A stretch of DNA of 5,408 nucleotides from Azotobacter paspali. GTDB lineage: Bacteria; Pseudomonadota; Gammaproteobacteria; Pseudomonadales; Pseudomonadaceae. Below are positions 1 to 5,339 of this stretch, piece by piece. Made by a program: the position numbers and the translations under genes. The stretch is from the NCBI RefSeq assembly GCF_042434745.1, contig NZ_JBHLSS010000137.1. One strand, written 5' to 3'. Below the pieces are notes generated by a model. That model did not search any database. It had not been told where the DNA came from and saw only the letters and a list, made by a program, of their open reading frames with translations. Numbering within the stretch: the stretch's first letter is position 1; every line of letters starts with the position of its first letter.

Positions 1-150
1 ATGGATGGCCCTTCGCGGCGAGCCCCTGGAACGGCGATGCAGGGAGGGAACCCGGAGCGAAGCGCAGGGCCGGATGAGGGGGTGGCCTTCTTTTGGGTTA
101 CTTTTTCTTGGCCAGGCAAGAAAAAGTGACTCGGCCGGGGGCCGAAACGG
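1..150. repeat. Probable pseudomonad-type intergenic repeat module
   Basis: No credible gene covers this stretch. It contains purine-rich, GGAG/GAAG-like tracts at about 35-75, followed by a strong hairpin at 97-130. This arrangement recalls a dispersed intergenic module common in Pseudomonas-type genomes, in which a run resembling GGTTACTTTT and its complement AAAAGTGAC flank a short loop. The match is from memory of the family, not from a search, and the module's true left end may lie outside the window. Such modules are often mis-annotated as small hypothetical proteins because they stay open in several frames. Confidence 0.4.
97..130. repeat. 14-bp stem hairpin
   Basis: GTTACTTTTTCTTG (97-110) and CAAGAAAAAGTGAC (117-130) are complementary at 13 of 14 positions; the remaining pair is a T/G wobble in RNA. 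They enclose a 6-base loop, GCCAGG. The stem is A/T-rich against a very GC-rich background, so it stands out in composition. No T-run follows it on either strand, so it is not a classical intrinsic terminator. It is probably the core of the surrounding intergenic repeat. Confidence 0.75.
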
Positions 151-218
151 GGACTGTCCGGCTACTCGGCAAGCAGCCATGCCAAGGATCACACAATCTT
201 TCCAGTCTGGTATCAGGC

Positions 219-269
219 GAGCGCTTCATGCGATTGCCCTGGCAGCGGATCGCCCCAGGCGAAGCGCTC
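219..269. repeat. Dyad symmetry upstream of the dehydrogenase
   Basis: GAGCGCTTC (219-227) and GAAGCGCTC (261-269) are a perfect 9-bp inverted repeat. The 33-base interior holds further possible pairings, CCTGG (238-242) with CCAGG (255-259), or alternatively GCGAT (230-234) with ATCGC (249-253). It ends 66 bases before the dehydrogenase start, so it could be a leader structure, an operator-like site or chance in GC-rich DNA. The rest of the interval up to 335 shows no recognisable promoter boxes apart from the ribosome binding site. Confidence 0.35.
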
Positions 270-321
270 CCGGCTCGTGACGAACCCACCCCCGCCCTGC
301 TAGAACTCGGGCCCACCCGCC

Positions 322-327
322 AAGGAA
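322..327 (+). promoter_or_regulatory. Ribosome binding site of the dehydrogenase
   Basis: AAGGAA lies 8 bases before the ATG at 336. It decides that start over the open frame that runs back to an ATG at 93: the upstream part translates a repeat hairpin and has no family similarity, whereas the protein beginning at 336 opens with a standard short beta strand (MHIVIPDD). Confidence 0.65.
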
Positions 328-335
328 CCACCGCC

Positions 336-1313
336 ATGCATATCGTCATCCCCGACGATTATCAGGATGTCATCCGCAGCCTCGACTGCTTCGCACGGCT
401 GCGCGATTCCGGGCACAGCGTCGAGCTATTCCACGACGCCGAGAGCGACCCGCAACGCCTCGCCGAACGCTTCGCCAGCGCCGACGCGCTGGTGCTGACC
501 CGCGAACGCACACGCATCGACGAAGCCCTGCTGGTCCGCCTGCCCAAGCTCAAGCTGATCAGCCAGACCGGCAAGATCGCCGCCCATCTCGATCTCGACG
601 CCTGCACCCGCCGCGGCGTCGCCGTGGCCGAGGGGCGCGGCTCGCCGATCGCCCCGGCGGAACTGGCCTGGACGCTGATCCTCAACGCCCGCCGCCGGCT
701 GCTGCCGGCCATCGCCGCGTTCCGCGAGGGCCGCTGGCAGACCAATATCGGCGAGCGCCTGGCCGGGCTGACCCTGGGCATCTGGGGCTATGGCAAGATC
801 GGCCAGCGCCTGGCCCGCTACGCCCAGGCCTTCGAGATGCCGGTGCTGGTCTGGGGTAGCGAGGCCTCGCGCCAGGCCGCCGTCGCCCACGGCCACCGCG
901 CCGCCGCCTCCCGCGAAGCCTTCTTCGCCGAAGCCGACGTACTCAGCCTCAACCTGCGCCTGTCGCCGTCCACCCAGCACATCGTCGGCTTCGACGACCT
1001 GGCGCGGATGAAGCCCGACGCCCTGCTGGTCAACGTCAGCCGCGCCGAACTGATCGCCCCTGATGCCCTACTCCGCGCCCTGGACGCCGGCCGCCCCGGA
1101 TTCGCCGCTCTCGACGTGTTCGAGCAGGAGCCGATCCTCGACCCCACCCACCCACTGCCGAACCACCCGCGGGTGCTCTGCACCCCACACCTGGGTTATG
1201 TCGAGAAGCACGGCTACGAGTTGTATTTCGGCGATGCCTTCGACAACCTGCTGGCCTTTTTCGCCGGCCAGCCGCTCAACCTGGCCAATCCGCAAGTGCT
1301 GGCGGAACGCTGA
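336..1313 (+). CDS. D-2-hydroxyacid dehydrogenase family protein (SerA/LdhA-like)
   Basis: The product is a 325-residue, predicted cytoplasmic NAD(P)-dependent oxidoreductase of the D-isomer-specific 2-hydroxyacid dehydrogenase family, which interconverts 2-oxoacids and D-2-hydroxyacids. The discontinuous catalytic domain occupies about residues 1-100 and 285-325, and the Rossmann nucleotide-binding domain about 105-284. Visible motifs are the dinucleotide loop G151-Y-G153-K-I-G156, catalytic Arg236 in NVSRAEL, Glu265 in DVFEQEP and His285 in TPHLGY, so the active site is complete. At the position where NAD-specific members carry Asp (18 residues after the last loop Gly) this protein has Gly174, so cofactor preference is uncertain. 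Length is normal for the family. The true substrate cannot be read from sequence; phosphoglycerate, hydroxypyruvate or another 2-oxoacid are all possible. It is followed after 82 bases by a broken transporter on the same strand. Confidence 0.93.
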   Translation: MHIVIPDDYQDVIRSLDCFARLRDSGHSVELFHDAESDPQRLAERFASADALVLTRERTRIDEALLVRLPKLKLISQTGKIAAHLDLDACTRRGVAVAEGRGSPIAPAELAWTLILNARRRLLPAIAAFREGRWQTNIGERLAGLTLGIWGYGKIGQRLARYAQAFEMPVLVWGSEASRQAAVAHGHRAAASREAFFAEADVLSLNLRLSPSTQHIVGFDDLARMKPDALLVNVSRAELIAPDALLRALDAGRPGFAALDVFEQEPILDPTHPLPNHPRVLCTPHLGYVEKHGYELYFGDAFDNLLAFFAGQPLNLANPQVLAER

Positions 1314-1334
1314 TCGCAGACCCACCCTCCCGGC

Positions 1335-1390
1335 TTCCCGCGGCGGAGGAAGCCGCGGCCATCGCAGGCTCCACTCCATCGCCGCGGGAA
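1335..1390. repeat. Inverted repeat between dehydrogenase and transporter remnant
   Basis: TTCCCGCGGC (1335-1344) and GCCGCGGGAA (1381-1390) are perfect 10-bp inverted copies, extendable by one G-C pair (1345 with 1380). Within the left half a competing shorter hairpin exists: GGCTTCC (1332-1338) with GGAAGCC (1348-1354). It lies just after the dehydrogenase stop and reaches to 5 bases before the transporter ATG. It lacks a T-tract, so it is at most a weak or Rho-assisted transcription end; it could also sequester the transporter start region. Confidence 0.45.
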
Positions 1391-1395
1391 CTCCC

Positions 1396-2249
1396 ATGCG
1401 CCACCGTTCCGCCGTGCACCTGGGCGCCCTGCTCTTCGGCCTGTCCGGCATCTTTGGCAAGCTGGCCCTGGCCACGCCGGCGATGATCGTGTTCGGCCGC
1501 GCGCTGTTCGCCGTGGCCGCCCTGCTGCCCTTCGCCAGCCCGGATGCGGATTACCGCTCCCCCGGCTGGCGGCGTCCCCTGGCGCTGGCCGGCGCCGGCC
1601 TGCTGCTGGGCGGGCACTGGTAAAGCTTCTTCGTCGCGGTGAAGGTGTCCGGCGTGACCCTGGCCACCCTGGGCTTCGCCAGCTTCCTGGCCTTCACAGT
1701 GCTGCTGGAGAGACTGCCGTTCCGCGAGCGGGTGCGCGCGGCCGAATGGAGCTTGGTCGCTCTGGTCAGCCTCGGGCTGGTGCTGGTCGGCCCGAATTTC
1801 GACTTTGCCAGCTAAACCACCCTCGGTCTCGCCTGGGCAGTGCTTTCGGGCCTGCTGTTCGCCCTGTTGTCGGTGTCCAACCGCGCCATCACCCCTGGCG
1901 TGAAACCGGCGTAGGCCGCGCTCTGGCAGAACCTCGCCATCTTCGTCTGCGGCCTGCCGCCGACCTGGCCACACCTGCCTGCCGCAAGCGTCCTCGACCG
2001 GCTAAATCGCCCTGCTCCGCACGGCCTTGGCGCACAGCTTGTTCGTCGCCAGCCTGCGCGTGCTCAACGCGCGCAGCGCCTCGGTGGTGTTCACCCTTGA
2101 AGCGGTCCACGGTATCCTCTTCGCCAGGGGGGTGTTCGACGAACGCCCCCGGAACGCGGATACCCGCCGGCGGCGCGCTGATCCTGCTGGCCGCGCTGCT
2201 TTTTGCGCGCTTGAGCCGGCATGCCCCGCGGGCCGACGATCGCGAATGA
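1396..2249 (+). pseudogene. Broken EamA/DMT-family membrane transporter
   Basis: Conceptual translation across three frames gives a protein of about 284 residues, the usual length of 10-helix EamA (drug/metabolite transporter) proteins of the inner membrane. The ATG at 1396 opens with MRHRSAVHLGALLFGLSGIF, a typical first helix. The frame is interrupted by TAA at 1621-1623, TAA at 1813-1815 and TAG at 1912-1914; the hydrophobic reading resumes in the same frame after each (SFFVAVKVSGVTLATLGFAS; TTLGLAWAVLSGLLFALLS; AALWQNLAIFVCGLP). Near 2000-2008 similarity moves to another frame (IALLRTALAHSLFVASLRVL, then SASVVFTLEAVHGILFA). Around the C-run near 2144-2150 it moves again, to GGALILLAALLFARLSRH, ending at TGA 2247-2249. 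Three stops plus two shifts argue for real decay, not sequencing error. The substrate was never identifiable; related proteins export amino acids or metabolites. Confidence 0.88.
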
Positions 2250-2309
2250 AACGGCGGCCCGGCCGAGCCAGGTCCCGGCCGGTATACAAGCGCCAACGCG
2301 GTTCCCGCC

Positions 2310-2323
2310 GCCGCCATGGCGGC
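2310..2323. repeat. 14-bp perfect palindrome upstream of xseA
   Basis: GCCGCCATGGCGGC reads the same on both strands and lies 15 bases before the chosen xseA start. The 88-base gap between the transporter remnant and xseA otherwise holds a TATACA hexamer (2283-2288) and a TATCAT hexamer (2325-2330) that could act as -10 boxes, but no convincing -35 element is seen for either. A 7-bp dyad, CGGGCCG (2229-2235) with CGGCCCG (2255-2261), spans the end of the remnant. Any regulatory role is inference. Confidence 0.35.
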
Positions 2324-2337
2324 TTATCATGCCGGCC

Positions 2338-3708
2338 ATGCTCAACGATCCCTTCCAACGCCTCGGCCTCGACCGGGAAATCCTCACCGTCAGCCAGCTC
2401 AACGGCCGCGCCCGTACGCTGTTGGAGGACGTGTTCGCCCAGGTCTGGGTCGAGGGCGAGATCTCCAACCTCTCCCGCCCGGCTTCCGGCCACCTCTATT
2501 TCACCCTCAAGGACCGCCAGGCCCAAGTGCGCTGCGCGCTGTTCCGGCAGAACGCCCTGCGCGTGCGCGAGATCCTGCGCGACGGATTGGCGGTGCGGGT
2601 GCGTGGCAGAGTCTCGCTGTACGAGGGGCGCGGCGACTTCCAGTTGATCCTCGATCTGCTCGAACCGGCCGGCGACGGCGCCCTGCGCCTGGCCTTCGAG
2701 GCGCTCAAGGAAAAACTCGCCGTCGAAGGCCTGTTCGCCGCCGAGCGCAAGCGCCCGCTGCCGGCCCATCCGCAGCGCATCGGCATCGTCAGTTCGCCGA
2801 CCGGCGCGGTGATCCGCGACATCGTCTCGGTGTTCCGCCGCCGCGCGCCGCAGGTCGAACTGACCCTGGTGCCCACCGCGGTGCAGGGCCGCGAGGCGGT
2901 CGCGCAGATCGTCCATGCCCTCGAACTGGCCGATCGTCAGGGCTTCGACGCTCTGATCCTGGCTCGCGGCGGCGGCTCTCTGGAAGACCTCTGGTGCTTC
3001 AACGAAGAAGTCGTGGCGCGCGCCGTCGCCGCCTGCGCGACGCCCGTGGTCAGCGCCGTCGGCCACGAGACCGACGTGACCATCGCCGACTTCGTCGCCG
3101 ACTTGCGCGCCCCGACCCCCTCGGCCGCCGCCGAACTGCTGGCCCCCGACAGCAGCGACCTGCAGCGCCGCCTCGACGGTCTGCAGCGCCGCCTGCAACT
3201 GCGCATGCAACACCTGCTCGCCGCGCGCCGCCTGCAGCTCGACGGCCTGCGTCGGCGCCTGCGCCATCCCGGCGAGCGCCTACAGCAGCAGGCCCAGCGC
3301 CTCGACGACCTGGAGCTGCGCCTCAGGCGCGCCATGCAGCGCCGTCTGCAGGGCGACGCCGAGCGCTTGGCGCGCCTCGACACCCGCCTCGCCGCCCAGC
3401 ACCCCGAACGCCTGCTCGGCCTTCTGCGCCAGCGCCTGGAGCATCTCGCCGAACGCCTGCCGCGCGCCATGCGCGGCAGCCTGCGCGAGCGGCGCCAGCG
3501 TCTCGAAGCCACCGCGCAGACCCTGCAGGCGGTCAGCCCGCTGGCGACCCTCGGCCGCGGCTACGCGATCCTCCTCGACGAGCGGGGCCGGGCGATCCGC
3601 GCCGCCGTCCAAGCCCATCCCGGCCAGCGTCTGCACGCGCGTCTCGCCGGAGGGGCACTGGAGTTGCGGGTCGAAGCCGCCTTCCCTTCCCCGTCACAGC
3701 AGGACTGA
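2338..3708 (+). CDS. xseA: Exodeoxyribonuclease VII large subunit
   Basis: The 456-residue product matches the usual XseA length. It is the catalytic subunit of exonuclease VII, which with several XseB small subunits degrades single-stranded DNA from both ends into oligonucleotides and acts in the cytoplasm in repair. An N-terminal OB-fold DNA-binding domain spans about residues 15-115 (VWVEGEISNLSRPASGHLYF). The nuclease domain from about 140 carries IGIVSSPTGAVIRD (148-161), ILARGGGSLEDLWCFNEE (207-224) and SAVGHETDVTIADF (239-252), all family signatures. Residues about 270-395 are an Arg/Leu/Gln-rich heptad region, the long coiled coil that binds XseB. The C-terminal PLATLGRGYAIL (401-412) is also typical. 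I chose ATG 2338 because MLNDPFQRLGLDRE aligns with the N-terminus of Pseudomonas XseA. An in-frame ATG at 2329 (459 residues) has slightly better spacing from a weak GGCGG and cannot be excluded. It is first in a tight three-gene run. Confidence 0.97.
   Translation: MLNDPFQRLGLDREILTVSQLNGRARTLLEDVFAQVWVEGEISNLSRPASGHLYFTLKDRQAQVRCALFRQNALRVREILRDGLAVRVRGRVSLYEGRGDFQLILDLLEPAGDGALRLAFEALKEKLAVEGLFAAERKRPLPAHPQRIGIVSSPTGAVIRDIVSVFRRRAPQVELTLVPTAVQGREAVAQIVHALELADRQGFDALILARGGGSLEDLWCFNEEVVARAVAACATPVVSAVGHETDVTIADFVADLRAPTPSAAAELLAPDSSDLQRRLDGLQRRLQLRMQHLLAARRLQLDGLRRRLRHPGERLQQQAQRLDDLELRLRRAMQRRLQGDAERLARLDTRLAAQHPERLLGLLRQRLEHLAERLPRAMRGSLRERRQRLEATAQTLQAVSPLATLGRGYAILLDERGRAIRAAVQAHPGQRLHARLAGGALELRVEAAFPSPSQQD
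3701..3704 (+). promoter_or_regulatory. Ribosome binding site of the M15 dipeptidase, inside xseA
   Basis: AGGA, within the last codons of xseA, ends 8 bases before the ATG at 3713. The xseA stop TGA (3706-3708) falls between the site and the start codon, an arrangement that favours translational coupling of the two genes. Confidence 0.55.
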
Positions 3709-3712
3709 ACCG

Positions 3713-4477
3713 ATGCGCGAGCCGAACCGGGCGATCCCTGCCTACGCTGAACCCGACTGGATACAGGTCGCCCGCATTCCCGTGGCCGAATGCGGTGAGG
3801 CGCTGTGCAGCCTGCGCCTGGCTTCCGCGCTGCGGGTCTACCCGGCCTACCGCCATCTCGGCATCCCCGAGGCGGTCGAGGACTGCCTGGTGCGCCTGGA
3901 GGTCTTCGAGCGTCTGCTGCGCGCCGCCGCGCACCTGCCCGCCGGCCTGGCGCTGGTGGTGCTCGACGGCTGGCGGCCGATCGCCGTGCAGCAGCACCTA
4001 TACCGCACCCTGGAAGCGGCCGTGGCCCGGCATCATCCGCAGGCCGACGCGGCGACCCTGCAGCGCCTGACCCGCCAATTCGTCTCGCCGCCCAGCCGCG
4101 ATCCGCAGGCGCCGAGCCCGCACCTGACCGGTGGCGCGGTGGACGTGACCCTGTGCGACGCCCAGGGGCGCTGGCTGGACATGGGCTCGCGCTTCGACGA
4201 GGTCGGCCCGCGCTCGTTCAGCGCCCACTACGAGAACGCGGCCGCCGACGATGCCGCCGCGCTGGCCATCCGCGACCGCCGCCGCCTGCTGCACGACGCC
4301 ATGCTCAAAGCCGGCTTCGCCAACCTACCGAGCGAGTGGTGGCACTACGACTACGGCGACCAGTTGTGGGCCTGGCATCGCGGCCGGCCGGCGGCGCTCT
4401 ACGGCCCGACCGCGCCGCCCGGCCTCGAAGAGCTGTGGCGACAGCAACTGGCCGAACGCTTTGCCGCCCCCATCTGA
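3713..4477 (+). CDS. D-alanyl-D-alanine dipeptidase, M15D (VanX/DdpX-like)
   Basis: The 254-residue product is a predicted zinc dipeptidase that splits D-Ala-D-Ala. The VanX-type residues are all in place: Arg88 in DGWRP, which stabilises the transition state; zinc ligands His137 and Asp144 in SPHLTGGAVD (135-144, the SxHxxGxAxD motif); and catalytic Glu208 with zinc ligand His211 in EWWHYDYGD. No signal peptide or membrane segment is visible, so it should be cytoplasmic like VanX and DdpX. It is longer than the roughly 190-200 residue E. coli and enterococcal enzymes, with about 30-40 extra residues after the EWWH motif (PAALYGPTAPPGLEEL onward). It starts 4 bases after xseA and precedes an exported M23 peptidase by 21 bases. 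There are no vanH, vanA or van regulator genes nearby, so a housekeeping role in recycling cell-wall D-Ala-D-Ala is more likely than glycopeptide resistance. Substrate is inferred from motifs only. Confidence 0.9.
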   Translation: MREPNRAIPAYAEPDWIQVARIPVAECGEALCSLRLASALRVYPAYRHLGIPEAVEDCLVRLEVFERLLRAAAHLPAGLALVVLDGWRPIAVQQHLYRTLEAAVARHHPQADAATLQRLTRQFVSPPSRDPQAPSPHLTGGAVDVTLCDAQGRWLDMGSRFDEVGPRSFSAHYENAAADDAAALAIRDRRRLLHDAMLKAGFANLPSEWWHYDYGDQLWAWHRGRPAALYGPTAPPGLEELWRQQLAERFAAPI

Positions 4478-4498
4478 CCCCATCTGCCGGAATCCGCC

Positions 4499-5323
4499 AT
4501 GTCACGCCTGCTCGCCGCCTGCTGCGCCCTGTTCTTCGCCCTGCCCGTTCACGCCGACGGCTTCATCTCCCGCCTGCTGGACAAGCCGGTGCCCGGCGGC
4601 GTGGCGGTGATCGACCTGGGTGACGGCCCCGCGGCGCCCAGGGTGCGCTACCAGGACAAGCCAGTGCTGACGGTGCGCGAGGACGGCAGGCGCTGGATCG
4701 CTATCGTCGGCATCCCGCTGTCGGTCAAGCTGGGCGAGCAGCGGATCGAGGCGGACGGCCGCAGCCTGGCCTTCCGGGTCGAGCCCCGTCATTACCGCGA
4801 GCAGCGCATCACCCTGAAGAACCAGCGCCAGGTCAACCCCAACCCGGCCGACCTCAAGCGCATCGAGCGCGAACTGGCCGAACAGACCGATGCCTACCGG
4901 CGTTTCGACCCGCGCCAGCCGAGCAACCTGTTGTTCGACAAACCGGTCGCCGGCCCGCTCTCCAGCCCCTTCGGCCTGCGCCGCTTCTTCAACGGCGAGG
5001 AACGCAACCCGCATTCCGGGCTGGACTTCGCCGTGCCGGCCGGCACTCCGGTCAAGGCGCCAGCCGCCGGCCGGGTGACCCTGGTCGGCGACTACTTCTT
5101 CAACGGCCGGACGGTATTCGTCGACCACGGCCAGGGACTGGTGAGCATGTTCTGCCACCTGTCCAAGGTGGAGGTGAAGGTCGGCGACGAACTGCCCCGT
5201 GGCGCCGTGCTCGGCCGGGTCGGCGCCACCGGCCGGGCCACCGGGCCGCACCTGCACTGGAACGTCAGCCTCAACGACGCACGGATCGATCCGGCGATCT
5301 TCATCGGTGCGTTCAGCAATTGA
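4499..5323 (+). CDS. Exported M23-family peptidoglycan DD-endopeptidase
   Basis: The 274-residue product has a signal peptide at residues 1-19 (MSRLLAACCALFFALPVHA, probable cleavage before Asp20), so it acts in the periplasm. Residues about 25-100 form a beta-rich N-terminal domain of the type preceding many M23 peptidases, followed by a basic/charged linker (100-140). The LytM/M23 metallopeptidase domain covers about 150-270: SSPFGLRRFF (155-164), zinc ligands His172 and Asp176 in HSGLDF, catalytic-site His220 in FCHLS, and His251/His253 in GPHLHW, with His253 as the third zinc ligand. An intact set indicates an active enzyme cutting peptide cross-links, not a degenerate EnvC/NlpD-type activator. 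The ATG has GGAA (4489-4492) 6 bases upstream and gives a complete signal peptide. It is the last gene of the xseA run; its stop codon is followed within about 15 bases by what looks like an insertion-sequence edge. Confidence 0.95.
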   Translation: MSRLLAACCALFFALPVHADGFISRLLDKPVPGGVAVIDLGDGPAAPRVRYQDKPVLTVREDGRRWIAIVGIPLSVKLGEQRIEADGRSLAFRVEPRHYREQRITLKNQRQVNPNPADLKRIERELAEQTDAYRRFDPRQPSNLLFDKPVAGPLSSPFGLRRFFNGEERNPHSGLDFAVPAGTPVKAPAAGRVTLVGDYFFNGRTVFVDHGQGLVSMFCHLSKVEVKVGDELPRGAVLGRVGATGRATGPHLHWNVSLNDARIDPAIFIGAFSN

Positions 5324-5339
5324 CATTCTCCCCGCCCTA
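5320..5339. other. Possible half of an interrupted hairpin (terminator or IS200/IS605-like end)
   Basis: TTGACATTCTCCCCGCCC (5320-5337), overlapping the M23 stop codon, resembles the reverse complement of a frequent IS200/IS605 (IS1341-type) terminal sequence in which a GGGCGGGGA-like arm follows a short loop. The complementary arm is missing: the sequence instead continues into the putative IS end at 5340. An alternative is a simple intrinsic terminator stem of the operon that has been split. Resemblance is from memory and short, so this is tentative. Confidence 0.25.

Noticed and set aside
5..280. 91-codon small frame across the left-edge repeat
   Set aside because: It translates the repeat hairpin and compositionally random Arg-rich sequence; no ribosome binding site or family resemblance.
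1276..1974. 232-codon minus-strand frame opposite the transporter remnant
   Set aside because: Low-complexity Gln/Gly/Ala/Glu product, compatible with an antisense shadow of a hydrophobic membrane protein gene.
2221..2337. Upstream extension of xseA to an ATG at 2221
   Set aside because: It would overlap the end of the transporter remnant and add 39 residues absent from known XseA N-termini.
2002..3267. Long minus-strand open frame of 421 codons opposite xseA
   Set aside because: It mirrors the strongly biased third positions of xseA on the other strand; the protein is Gly/Ala/Arg/Gln-rich with no recognisable domain, and xseA is certain.
3140..3520. Repeated RRL/LQRR-like units suggestive of tandem repeats
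   Set aside because: They are heptad-like coiled-coil sequence normal for the XseA C-terminal region, not a nucleotide tandem repeat.
3500..3720. Search for a terminator or promoter between xseA and the dipeptidase
   Set aside because: The gap is 4 bases and no hairpin with a T-run or promoter pair is seen, so the genes are treated as one transcript.
2316..4070. 584-codon plus-strand frame overlapping xseA and the dipeptidase
   Set aside because: It is an Arg/Pro/Ala-rich out-of-frame shadow crossing two well-supported genes; no domain signature.
4502..5326. 274-codon minus-strand frame exactly opposite the M23 gene
   Set aside because: Coextensive with a gene that has a signal peptide and a full zinc-site; the antisense product lacks any motif, which is usual in high-GC DNA.
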